Below, piece after piece: positions 53,522-62,567 of a DNA stretch of 64,000 nt. How positions within the stretch are numbered: the first letter of the stretch is position 1; each line of letters begins with the position of its first letter. The DNA comes from an uncultured Chitinophagaceae bacterium (GTDB lineage Bacteria > Bacteroidota > Bacteroidia > Chitinophagales > Chitinophagaceae): the NCBI GenBank assembly GCA_937907395.1, contig CALCII010000022.1:1-64000 (forward strand). Reading direction: 5' to 3'. Below the pieces are notes generated by a model that searched no databases, was not told where the DNA came from, and saw only the letters and a program-made list of their open reading frames with translations. The translations under genes were made by a program, and so were the position numbers.

Positions 53522-55309
53522 TTAGTTCCAGCTAGAGATTGTGTTTATAAGTGCTTTGATTTTAACTTCTAATTCTGAGTTTTCTTCAGCGAAATCAGAA
53601 AAGGAAAGATTTTGAATGGAGGCAAATTCTACGATCTTTTTTGCTAATTCAACTTTGGAGATTGAGTGATTATTGCCTGATCGTTTCTTTTCAAAGAAAC
53701 CTCTTTCCTTTTTATGGTCGAAATATTCCTTAAAATTCCCCCCCTTTGTATTTATGAAGTACTCTAAGTATGATTCTATTGTTTGATTTGTAATCCAGAA
53801 TAAGAGAGTATTGTCTTTGGTAAGACCGTCATACTCATTTAGATTACTTTCATTTTGAGATGAAAAATTTATTGCGGAGTTTATCAACTTTGCTTTCAAT
53901 TTCCCAATCGAAGAGGTAAAAGTATTCCATTCACTAGGTTTTTTTGTATCATAATTGCTGTCCCCATCAATTATTATCAAATGGTTCATATTTAAATTTG
54001 CAAGTGTTACAAGTTTGTTCTCAATATCTGAGTCTGTAATTTCCCAAATTGTTTCCTCAAAACCAGCATATTTCCACATTGCTGTAGATAATGATTGTAT
54101 AGTGTAATTAGAAATATTGTCTGAATTATTTTGATTGGCTTTTTGATATAAACTAATAAATAGTTCAAGGTATATGATATCGCTTGGCCCCTCGACCCAT
54201 ACAATGCCATTGCTCATTAAAAGATCACTTGGTCTAAATTCAAGATCTTTAAGGATGTTTCTAGATTCATTAATTGAAATGACAGATTTAGTAACTGTCT
54301 CATTGTGACCTTCATTGTTCATTAAATGGATTAGCTGAGCGTTACTGTAGTTTTTAAACATATCAATTATAATGCTTGAGTGGGTTGTAATGAAAAAAAT
54401 GCAACTCTGTTTTTCACAATAATTGATTATGTATTTAATCAATCTTCTTTGTAATGAAGGATGTAGATTGTTTTCTAGTTCTTCAAATGCTAAAATCAAA
54501 TCAGATTTTCTATAACCTTGGATGGACGGGATTATCAAAAGGTTAGCAAGAACAAGCAAGATTGTTTTTACACCACTACCCATTCTGGAAAGCGGGATTA
54601 AATTTTCATTATTATCCTCAAAATATATTTGCCATATATTGTTTTCTTCTCTTGGGGTTATATCCTTGAATTTTATATCTGGATAGATTATTTCATTTAT
54701 TGCAGTTAAAAGATCTTTTCTAACTATATTAGGGTCAAGTCTGGCATCATTTATAATTTGACGCACTAAATTTGTCAACCCGTTACCATTTGAATGAACT
54801 TCCTTAGTGGTAGGATCTTGCGATTCTGGAGTAATGTCTCTTTCTGCATTTATCCTTAAAAAGTGTTTATTTTGCAGCGGTATAATAACACTGTTTGCAA
54901 GAGATTGAAATTTGTCATTTGCTTGCGGTACAATTTTTTTGCTAGCCCCTAAGAAATTTCGTCTAGTTTCACTTAGATTAAACTTTAATTTTTCTCCTAT
55001 AAACAGTTTTCCATAATGAAAGTGAGTCATCTCTGGAATTCCGCCACCTGAAGTATGTGGGCTAAAAATTGAAGTTAAGTCAGATTCCTCGATTTCTCCT
55101 TCTATTATAACTTCACTATTAATTTTATTTCTTCCAGTTGGGATAAAAAACTTGTTCAAGTCCGTTGTGAATTTTATCAGATCTATTAAAGAACTTTTAC
55201 CGGAATTGTTTTTTCCGATAATTAAATTTATTGGGAGTATTTTATCAAAACCTTGTGGATCGTTTCCAAAACACTTATGATTTTTAACTTTAATTGACCA
55301 GTTTTTCAT
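53522..55309 (-). CDS. Stand-alone OLD-family ATPase/TOPRIM nuclease-like protein
   Basis: The 595-residue product has an N-terminal ABC/SMC-like ATPase: Walker A IGKNNSGKSSLIDL at 31-44, the signature-like RMGSGVKTILLVLANLL near 240, Walker B DLILAFEELENNLHP near 270, and FFITTHSSIIIDM. A C-terminal TOPRIM domain follows, with GIVWVEGPSDIIYLELF (metal-binding Glu) and LIIIDGDSNYD (DxD). This order is that of OLD (overcoming lysogenisation defect) nucleases. No UvrD-like helicase (GajB-type) gene or reverse transcriptase is adjacent, so it resembles class 1, single-gene OLD proteins. The sequence is visibly more AT-rich than its neighbours, consistent with horizontal transfer. A phage-defence role is likely but inferred. 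Confidence 0.9.
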   Translation of the reverse strand: MKNWSIKVKNHKCFGNDPQGFDKILPINLIIGKNNSGKSSLIDLIKFTTDLNKFFIPTGRNKINSEVIIEGEIEESDLTSIFSPHTSGGGIPEMTHFHYGKLFIGEKLKFNLSETRRNFLGASKKIVPQANDKFQSLANSVIIPLQNKHFLRINAERDITPESQDPTTKEVHSNGNGLTNLVRQIINDARLDPNIVRKDLLTAINEIIYPDIKFKDITPREENNIWQIYFEDNNENLIPLSRMGSGVKTILLVLANLLIIPSIQGYRKSDLILAFEELENNLHPSLQRRLIKYIINYCEKQSCIFFITTHSSIIIDMFKNYSNAQLIHLMNNEGHNETVTKSVISINESRNILKDLEFRPSDLLMSNGIVWVEGPSDIIYLELFISLYQKANQNNSDNISNYTIQSLSTAMWKYAGFEETIWEITDSDIENKLVTLANLNMNHLIIIDGDSNYDTKKPSEWNTFTSSIGKLKAKLINSAINFSSQNESNLNEYDGLTKDNTLLFWITNQTIESYLEYFINTKGGNFKEYFDHKKERGFFEKKRSGNNHSISKVELAKKIVEFASIQNLSFSDFAEENSELEVKIKALINTISSWN

Positions 55310-55333
55310 ATATCTATTTTTTGAAAGATAAAT

Positions 55334-55795
55334 TTAAGATATCATCTTCTTTATAAAAGCAATCTGTCCCAGGTGATAATGTGTATGTTCAATAATACCC
55401 AGTATGTTGCGATAGTAGGTGCCGTACTTTTCATTGGTAAAGGGCTCTGTTAATGTTGATTCGGGTAGTTTTTCAACTTCCTGTGCAAACAATTCAGCAT
55501 CTGTAAAAACTTTCTGCAACAGTTTCTGCCATTCTTCTTCTGTTTCAGGTGGAGATATATTAAAACTGAATTGATCATGTGCGGTTAAAGGTGCTCCTTT
55601 CAATACTTTTAATACTTCACTGATGTAGTAATTAATATGAAACACAAGTTCGGCAATGGTATGAAAGGATTCAACTTTTGTATTTGCCTGATCAACGGTT
55701 ATACCGGCTAGTGTGTCTTTCAGGTTAACACTGGTCCAGTTGCCACCGGTATGCACCTGCCGCAGATGTTGGGCTAATTGTTGTGAACTGTTCAT
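55334..55795 (-). CDS. DinB-like / DUF1572 family protein
   Basis: The 153-residue helical protein matches the DinB/YfiT-like four-helix fold: LRQVHTGGNWTSVNLKDTL near the N-terminus, HTIAELVFHINYYI with the first metal-ligand His, and HTHYHLGQIAFIKKM near the C-terminus with the other His residues. The three His residues are a probable nickel or zinc site. Family members include thiol-dependent transferases, but most are uncharacterised. It lies 10 bp after the alpha/beta hydrolase gene, probably in one transcript. Confidence 0.85.
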   Translation of the reverse strand: MNSSQQLAQHLRQVHTGGNWTSVNLKDTLAGITVDQANTKVESFHTIAELVFHINYYISEVLKVLKGAPLTAHDQFSFNISPPETEEEWQKLLQKVFTDAELFAQEVEKLPESTLTEPFTNEKYGTYYRNILGIIEHTHYHLGQIAFIKKMIS

Positions 55796-55805
55796 TTCTG
55801 TAAAT

Positions 55806-56834
55806 CTATTTGATTCTAAGAAAATCTACAATCGCTTTTTGCAAAGCTTCCGGTTGCTCAATCGAAATGATATGTCCGGCTCCGGGAATACATACAAACC
55901 GGTGATTGGAAAACAACTCCAGGTATTCATTGGTAAATCCCCATGGCTGGTTATCGCATTGGCCTTTAACTACAAGAACAGGAATATTAAGTTTTCTGAT
56001 TTTGCTTCTTGGATCGGCTACTCGTTTTAAACTTTCATAGGTCATTAATGCAGCATAAAAACCATAACCGGGTTGGGAAGCGGTGATCTTCGATGTATCA
56101 CATACCACCGAACGATTCACCAATGAACTGCTGTAAGTGGCATAGGCATCGGCTTCTTTATCGGTTGCCAGTTTTTTGTGAAACTTTAAGGCAACAAAAT
56201 GGATGGCACTGGAACGCAACGAGGTACTTTCTTTATTTCCCTGAGCATTAGAAAAAACAGGTGTCTTCAGGTGCAGGCTATCTGGTGCTTTTTTATTTTT
56301 TAATTCCGGATTTACCGGATAAGCCGGTCCCGGGCTGGTGAAAATAATTTTATCAACCAATGAAGGATTTTCCGCAACAAACAAAGTGGCAAGAATAGCG
56401 CCCCATGATTGTCCCACAAGAATAACTTTTTCTGCTTTTATCTTTTGAATGATCTCTTTTAAATCATTGATATGCCGTTCAACAGAGTATTGTGTAATCT
56501 CTTCTAACCGGTTGGAGGAGCCGCTTCCCACCTGGTTGTACAGGTACACATCATAGCCCATTTGTGTTAGTGGTTGCAGTGTTTGTATATCTCTGTCTGC
56601 AACAGCACCACCGGGTCCGCCATGTAAGTAAATGACAGGGAAAGCTTGTTTGCCGGTTGTGGCGGGTAAAAATGTGTAGCCAATATGCGAACCGCTTGAA
56701 AGGCTCCAGTATTTTGTACCTGGTCTTACTGCGTATTCCCCAACGTTATAATCTGTCTGATGAAAAATAACATAGGATAGTATCGCAATTGCAAACAGGA
56801 ATAGAAAAGCAATGAATTTTAAAATACGGCGCAT
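55806..56834 (-). CDS. Membrane-anchored alpha/beta hydrolase, proline iminopeptidase-like
   Basis: The 342-residue product has an N-terminal hydrophobic anchor (about 6-25). The alpha/beta-hydrolase core shows the oxyanion motif HGGPGG (71-76), the nucleophile Ser143 in LVGQSWGAIL, and the catalytic His in GAGHIIS near the C-terminus. HGGPGG with GQSWGG-like elbows is typical of prolyl iminopeptidase-type hydrolases (S33). Substrate and exact activity are not predictable. It is the first gene of a two-gene unit with the DinB-like gene. Confidence 0.88.
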   Translation of the reverse strand: MRRILKFIAFLFLFAIAILSYVIFHQTDYNVGEYAVRPGTKYWSLSSGSHIGYTFLPATTGKQAFPVIYLHGGPGGAVADRDIQTLQPLTQMGYDVYLYNQVGSGSSNRLEEITQYSVERHINDLKEIIQKIKAEKVILVGQSWGAILATLFVAENPSLVDKIIFTSPGPAYPVNPELKNKKAPDSLHLKTPVFSNAQGNKESTSLRSSAIHFVALKFHKKLATDKEADAYATYSSSLVNRSVVCDTSKITASQPGYGFYAALMTYESLKRVADPRSKIRKLNIPVLVVKGQCDNQPWGFTNEYLELFSNHRFVCIPGAGHIISIEQPEALQKAIVDFLRIK

Positions 56835-57083
56835 AACCGGATCAAAAACGTATGTTTCGGAAGAATATTGCAGCGGTCTTTATTATGTGTTTTTCCGAAT
56901 TCCACCACAGATTTAAAAAAACCACTTATTTTCGGTCTGCCTAAAATTACAATCCTGCAAAGAAAGTAGTTGGCTGCTACCAATAACTTTTTCATCATCA
57001 ACCCAATTTCATAGTACAGCATTCAGTTGTAAAGAAGGGAGCAACAACCAGTAAACACCGCCTGTTACCAAGATTAACCATTC

Positions 57084-57692
57084 ATGCCTGATCAGTCGTT
57101 ATACACGGATAAAGAACTATTGCTCTTGATTGCCGACGGGAGAGAAGATGCATTTTCTTTGCTTTTTGAGCAATATATGCCACGGTTGTATCCGGCAGTA
57201 TTCCGTATTGTGAAAGCAGCAAGTGTGGCAGAAGATATTGTGCAGGAAACATTTTTAAAAGTATGGTTGTACAGGGATAAACTTCCAACTGTTGAAAGGC
57301 CCGATGCATGGATTTTCAGGGTTGCCTATCATCTTTCGTTTACACATCTGCGTAAGCAGTCGATCCGGCAGAAAGCAGCTCAAAGGCTGGAAGCAGACGG
57401 GTTGAAGATTGTAAATGCCGATGATACAGAACAGGTATTGTCGTTAAAGCGATTGCAAAACCTGGTGAAAGAAGCGATATTGAAAATGCCGGCCCAGCAG
57501 CAGCGGGTATATATCCTGAGCCGTGAACAAGGCATGAAGCAAGAGGAGATTGCAGCAGAAATGAATATTTCGTTGCAAACAGTAAAGAATACGATGGGCA
57601 GGGCGTTGAAAACGATTCGTGAGCATCTCACCCGTGCAGGTGTAAATGTGGAATGGATGCTGATTGTTGCTGTTTCGTTTATGTGGAAGTGA
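57084..57692 (+). CDS. ECF-type RNA polymerase sigma-70 factor
   Basis: The 202-residue product has sigma region 2 (about 20-85, FSLLFEQYMPRLYPAVFRI, VAEDIVQETFLKVWLYRD) and region 4 (about 125-180, MPAQQQRVYILSREQGMKQEEIAAEMNISLQTVKN). It belongs to the large Bacteroidota group of ECF sigma factors that sit upstream of a FecR-like anti-sigma gene and a SusC-like receptor gene, as here. It probably directs transcription of that receptor set when the anti-sigma releases it. Confidence 0.95.
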   Translation: MPDQSLYTDKELLLLIADGREDAFSLLFEQYMPRLYPAVFRIVKAASVAEDIVQETFLKVWLYRDKLPTVERPDAWIFRVAYHLSFTHLRKQSIRQKAAQRLEADGLKIVNADDTEQVLSLKRLQNLVKEAILKMPAQQQRVYILSREQGMKQEEIAAEMNISLQTVKNTMGRALKTIREHLTRAGVNVEWMLIVAVSFMWK

Positions 57693-57782
57693 AAGAAGTT
57701 TTTGTAAACCAGTAGGTACTAAATGGTTATTTGTTAGTCTGGTATTAAATTGTATTGTTCTGAACATAAAATATTGAAGTAG

Positions 57783-58985
57783 TTGAATCAATTGGAGCGC
57801 ATATCGTATTTATTGAGTAAGGTGAGTGCAAATACAGCAACACCCGAAGAACTGCAGGAGCTGGCAGATGTTGTTTTATCAACCGGCAACGAAGACTTAC
57901 TTCGTTTGGTTGAAGAGCATTTTGCTTCCGCAGATGAAGGCGCTATTCCATTGCCAACTGCAGAACGGCAATCGGCAATGATTGCTGAAATACTTTCGGC
58001 GGATAAATTATCAACTGCTGAACCGGCTGTTGTACATAAGCTGCCCTTCTGGACAATGGCCCGGAGAATAGCAGCAGCGTTGATCATCATTCTTGTTACA
58101 TCTGCCACATATTTTATTGTAACGAGGTATGATAAAGATCAGGCTGTTCAACCGGGAGCTGTGGTGCAGGTTACCAATGATCGGCTGCCCGGTACCAACA
58201 GGGCCACACTTACCCTTGCTGATGGATCAGTTGTTTACCTGGATAGCACGGCAGCCGGAACCATTGCGCAGCAGGGAAATACATCTGTTACAAAATCGAA
58301 CAGCGGAGAACTGGTATATCAACAGCTTGCTGGTGCCGGACAAGAAAACGGGTTATTGTTCAATACAATTGTGGTTCCCAGAGGTGGTACTTATGAATTA
58401 GTGTTGAGCGATGGTACACATGTTTGGCTCAATTCTGCTTCCACATTAAAATATCCATCTTCATTTACTACCAATGAGCGGAATGTGGAACTTACCGGTG
58501 AGGCATATTTTGAAGTGGCGAAGAATCCTTCCAAGCCTTTTCATGTCATAGCCAAAAACATGAAAGTGGAAGTAGTGGGAACACATTTCAACATGATGGT
58601 GTATGAGGAAGAAAATGTACAGAAAGTAACATTACTTGAAGGAGCTGTTAATGTGGTGTCTCAAAAGTCGGGTGTTGAATTAAAGCCGGGCAAACAGGCG
58701 TCGCTCAATCTGCAAAACCAAAAGCTGGGCGTTGAAGAGGTGGATGCAGATGAATCGGTGGCATGGATTAAAGGTTACTTCCAGGTAAATCGTATCGATG
58801 AAGTGTTTATGCGCCAGTTAGCACGGTGGTACGATGTGGAAGTGGTTTATGAAGGCGCAATAAAACCAAATGAGTTTAAAGGAACCATTGCCCGCAGTAT
58901 TAAGCTTTCAAATGTGGTGCAGGCCCTCAGGGAAAGTGGAATTAATTGCAGAATTGACAACAATAAGCTGATTATTACGCCATAA
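57783..58985 (+). CDS. FecR-family anti-sigma factor
   Basis: The 400-residue product has a short cytoplasmic N-terminal part, one membrane helix (about 92-115) and a periplasmic FecR domain (about 195-290, FNTIVVPRGGTYELVLSDGTHVWLNS). The domain continues with a LTGEAYFEVAKNPSKPFHV motif and a DUF4974-like C-terminal domain (about 325-400). It holds the upstream sigma factor inactive and takes its signal from an STN-bearing outer-membrane receptor. The start is a TTG at 57783. A second TTG three codons later is possible. The matching STN receptor gene follows after about 100 bp. Confidence 0.93.
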   Translation: MNQLERISYLLSKVSANTATPEELQELADVVLSTGNEDLLRLVEEHFASADEGAIPLPTAERQSAMIAEILSADKLSTAEPAVVHKLPFWTMARRIAAALIIILVTSATYFIVTRYDKDQAVQPGAVVQVTNDRLPGTNRATLTLADGSVVYLDSTAAGTIAQQGNTSVTKSNSGELVYQQLAGAGQENGLLFNTIVVPRGGTYELVLSDGTHVWLNSASTLKYPSSFTTNERNVELTGEAYFEVAKNPSKPFHVIAKNMKVEVVGTHFNMMVYEEENVQKVTLLEGAVNVVSQKSGVELKPGKQASLNLQNQKLGVEEVDADESVAWIKGYFQVNRIDEVFMRQLARWYDVEVVYEGAIKPNEFKGTIARSIKLSNVVQALRESGINCRIDNNKLIITP

Positions 58986-59087
58986 TTAGTGTAGTCATAC
59001 TCATTAAATAACGGGTGTTTTGTTGGAAGGAAGGCGTTATAATTTGCGACCGGTTTGAGCCGGAATCTTATAAAACTTGCTGCCAAA

Positions 59088-62000
59088 ATGCGACTTGCTG
59101 CTTTTATTCTGCTTGTATTCTTATTGTTCAATGTATCTGCTTTTTCACAGCGCATAAGTTTATCCCAAAAAAACATTTCATTAAAAAAAGTGTTTGCACT
59201 TGTGCAGGAACAGACGGGTTTTTCCATTCTGTATGATAATCATGTGATACGTAATGCCAGCGTGGTTCAGGTAGACATGAAAGATGTTACAATTAGTGAG
59301 TTGCTGGATTATTGCCTGAAAGGGTTTCCATTAACGTATGTGATCATTGACCGGATTATTATTATCAAGGAAAAAGAAGAAGAAAAGATATCGCCGGTGT
59401 TAGAAAAAACAAGCAAATTAATCGGATATGTGTGGGGCGATAACAATGAGTTGCTGGAAGGTGCTTCTGTAACTATAAAACAAATTGAGAAATCGGATGT
59501 AACAAATAAGAATGGGCGTTTTGTCTTTGATGATATTCCGTTCGGCTCCTATACATTGGAGGTTTCTTATATAGGTTATCATACAACAGAGCAATTCATT
59601 CGTTTGAATAATAATACAGAGAATGTAGCCATCCGTTTGCAAAAGATCAACAGTAACTTAACTGAGATTACAGTTACAGCACTGGGTATCAGTCGCCGGT
59701 CACGTACATTAACCTATTCCACTCAACATATTCCCGGTACTGAGTTATCTACTGTGAAGAACACAAACATCATGAACAGTCTCAACGGTAAAGTAGCTGG
59801 TGTGCAAATCAATCGCACATCGGCCGGGGTTGGCGGTTCTGTGAGAGTGGTGTTACGGGGCGATAAATCAACCAGAAATAGTCAGCCGCTTTATGTGATT
59901 GATGGCATGCCAATCATTAATCCTGTTGGCGGGCCCGATGCAGGATTGTATAATTCTGTTCCTGATGGTGGTGATATACTCAGCACTTTAAATCCCGATG
60001 ATATTGAAGGCATCAGCATTCTCAAAGGTGCTTCGGCATCGGCATTGTACGGAAGCCAGGGAAGCAATGGTGTGATCCTCATTACTACAAAAAAAGGAAA
60101 GCCGGGAATAGGCAGGATTGATTTTTCCAGTACGGTGAGTTTTGATCGGGTGTCTGTATTGCCCCGGCTGCAGTACAGTTATGGTCAAACAAATCCATCA
60201 TCTGCAATCAATCCGGGAAGTGAAGATAGCTGGGGAACAAAAGGAGTTTACAATTCTGATGGCAATTACGTAAGAGATTTTTTTCAAACGGGTGTCACGT
60301 TTATGAACAGTGTAAGCCTTTCTGCGGGTAATGAACAAAATTCCAACTATGTTTCTTATTCCAATACCTCCAATACAGGAATTGTCCCCACCAGTACTTT
60401 CCGTCAGCATACGATCAGCTTAAAGCAAAACAGCAAATTGCTGAATAATAAACTTGCAGTTGAGGGAAGTTTTCTTGGAAGTATACAACGTGTACATAAT
60501 CGCTTAACGCCCGGTATTTATTTCAACCCGCTTACAGGATTGTATTTGTTCCCCCGTGGATTGGATTTTAGTTCTTATAAAACATATGAATACTTTTCTT
60601 CATCACGTTACCTGAATGCACAGAACTGGTGGAATATTAATTACGATAAAGACCAGGCAATGGGCGGATGGGGCGGACAGGATTATCAACAAAACCCCTA
60701 TTGGGTATTGAACAGAAATGCAGTTGATAATAATAACTTTAATTTGTATGCATCTGTTTCGTTGAAATATCAATTGAGAAGTTGGCTTACGGTTCAGGCA
60801 AGAGGAAATGTGAATGTTTTTTCAAGTGAGTTTGAGCGGCGCATCTTTGCTACTTCACAGGCAACGCTTGCCAATTATAATGGCAATCTCAGGAAAGGAA
60901 GTTCATCAAATACTACAACCTATGGCGATCTTATTTTCCTTGGGGAGCGATCATTGAGTCAACATCTGGATATGAATTTTACAGCCGGCGTTTCCATCCA
61001 GGATCAACGTGGAAAGGCAACAAATATTTCCGGCACGCCCACTGTTCCCAATGTGTTTCTGGAATCTGCACTGGATCGGATGAATGGTTCTTATGATATT
61101 CGTAATTCGGCAGTGAGCAGACAAATACAATCGCTGTTTGCGAATGTTCAACTCCATTATAAGAATCGCTTGTTCCTTGATCTGGCTAACAGAAATGATT
61201 GGTCGTCTACTCTTGCCTTTACGCCTACACGCCGTAAAGGGTATAATTATTATTCGGTTGGAACCTCAGCAGTTGTAAGTGAGATGGTTCGGCTGCCGTC
61301 AACTATCAACTATGCTAAACTGCGTCTGTCTTATGCCATTGTTGGAAATGATATTGCTCCATTCAGTACAAATCCGTTGTACATGTTCAGTAATGGTGGT
61401 ATGTCTTCTGCTCCGGCATCTTCTACGCTCAATGTGCCTGGTTATTATCTGAAGCCTGAAAAAAATAAATCGGTTGAAGCAGGAATACAGCTTCAGTTAC
61501 TCAATAATAAAATTGGAGTTGATGTTACAGTTTATAAATCAAACATCATTAACCAGTATTTCCGGCGTGTGGCTGTGCCGCCCGGATTGGGCACGGGTGG
61601 CTTTGCCGATATGAATGCGGGTAACATACAGAACACCGGTTTTGAGTTGATGATTTCTTATAAAAACAGTAAGAAGCGTTTTGTTAACTGGAGTACGGAG
61701 TTAAACCTTTCTGCTAACAGAAATAAAATAAAGAAACTGTTTGATCCCAAATATGTATTGAATCCGTCACCCGATCAATATTATATACTCTATGCAGGCA
61801 CCGACAATTTTGAAGGTGTTTTAAAGCAGGGTGGTTCATACGGAGATTTATATGGGAAACAATTATTGCGTGATGTGGCTGGCTATGTCATTGTGAATGC
61901 TGCAACAGGAATCCCATATTTCAAAGGCAATTCATACCTGGGAAATCCTAATCCTAAATTGATTGCCGGAATCAGGAATTCGTTTACAGTGAAACGTTAT

Positions 62001-62465
62001 ACGTTCAGTTTTTTGATTGATGGGAAATTTGGTGGTGTGGTGCTGAGTAAAACCAATGGTTACCTGGATCAGATGGGGGTGAGTGAACGAAGTGCAGCCA
62101 ATGACCGGCTGGTAACTGTTCCTAAAGCGGTTACTGAAAATGGAATTCTATGGAACAATACAATTCAGGCCAGTGATTTTTACCGAGCCGTGGGAGGAAA
62201 AGGTCCGCTGGATGAATTGTATTTGTATGATGCCACTTCTGTGCGTTTACGTGAATGTTACCTCGCTTACCGTTTATCTGTAAAGAATAAAGTAGTAAAG
62301 GATTTCTGGATTGCAGTAACAGGCAGCAATCTTTTTTTCTTATTCCTGAAAGCGCCTTATGACCCCGAACAAGTATCGGGTGTAAATCCCAGTGGTGTTG
62401 GGGTGGATACGTTTGGTCAGCCTGCTTACCGTAGTGTTGGACTTACAATCAGATGTGGTTTTTAA
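59088..62465 (+). CDS. SusC/RagA-family TonB-linked transducer with STN domain
   Basis: I take the ATG at 59088 (MRLAAFILLVFLL); the frame extends to a TTG at 59055. The 1125-residue product has a signal peptide (cleavage near SAFSQ-RI). An STN domain follows (about 25-90, KKVFALVQEQTGFSILYD, ISELLDYCLKGFPLTYVI), which contacts FecR, then a carboxypeptidase-regulatory-like domain (about 110-195). The TonB plug carries the SusC signature (SLNGKVAGVQINRTS, GSVRVVLRGDKSTRNSQPLY, GGDILSTLNPDDIE, ISILKGASASALYGSQGSNG). A barrel ends in GLTIRCGF. The Phe terminus is usual for outer-membrane barrels. It imports an unknown nutrient and signals through the upstream FecR/sigma pair. No SusD gene follows. 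Confidence 0.95.
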   Translation: MRLAAFILLVFLLFNVSAFSQRISLSQKNISLKKVFALVQEQTGFSILYDNHVIRNASVVQVDMKDVTISELLDYCLKGFPLTYVIIDRIIIIKEKEEEKISPVLEKTSKLIGYVWGDNNELLEGASVTIKQIEKSDVTNKNGRFVFDDIPFGSYTLEVSYIGYHTTEQFIRLNNNTENVAIRLQKINSNLTEITVTALGISRRSRTLTYSTQHIPGTELSTVKNTNIMNSLNGKVAGVQINRTSAGVGGSVRVVLRGDKSTRNSQPLYVIDGMPIINPVGGPDAGLYNSVPDGGDILSTLNPDDIEGISILKGASASALYGSQGSNGVILITTKKGKPGIGRIDFSSTVSFDRVSVLPRLQYSYGQTNPSSAINPGSEDSWGTKGVYNSDGNYVRDFFQTGVTFMNSVSLSAGNEQNSNYVSYSNTSNTGIVPTSTFRQHTISLKQNSKLLNNKLAVEGSFLGSIQRVHNRLTPGIYFNPLTGLYLFPRGLDFSSYKTYEYFSSSRYLNAQNWWNINYDKDQAMGGWGGQDYQQNPYWVLNRNAVDNNNFNLYASVSLKYQLRSWLTVQARGNVNVFSSEFERRIFATSQATLANYNGNLRKGSSSNTTTYGDLIFLGERSLSQHLDMNFTAGVSIQDQRGKATNISGTPTVPNVFLESALDRMNGSYDIRNSAVSRQIQSLFANVQLHYKNRLFLDLANRNDWSSTLAFTPTRRKGYNYYSVGTSAVVSEMVRLPSTINYAKLRLSYAIVGNDIAPFSTNPLYMFSNGGMSSAPASSTLNVPGYYLKPEKNKSVEAGIQLQLLNNKIGVDVTVYKSNIINQYFRRVAVPPGLGTGGFADMNAGNIQNTGFELMISYKNSKKRFVNWSTELNLSANRNKIKKLFDPKYVLNPSPDQYYILYAGTDNFEGVLKQGGSYGDLYGKQLLRDVAGYVIVNAATGIPYFKGNSYLGNPNPKLIAGIRNSFTVKRYTFSFLIDGKFGGVVLSKTNGYLDQMGVSERSAANDRLVTVPKAVTENGILWNNTIQASDFYRAVGGKGPLDELYLYDATSVRLRECYLAYRLSVKNKVVKDFWIAVTGSNLFFLFLKAPYDPEQVSGVNPSGVGVDTFGQPAYRSVGLTIRCGF

Positions 62466-62567
62466 ATTTTGAGAATATTTTTTTAATGATAGGTACTATC
62501 AAAAGTGGAAAGCGTCTTTTTATGTTATTGAATCCTCATTTTAAAAGTTTTCATTAAACTAAAATCG

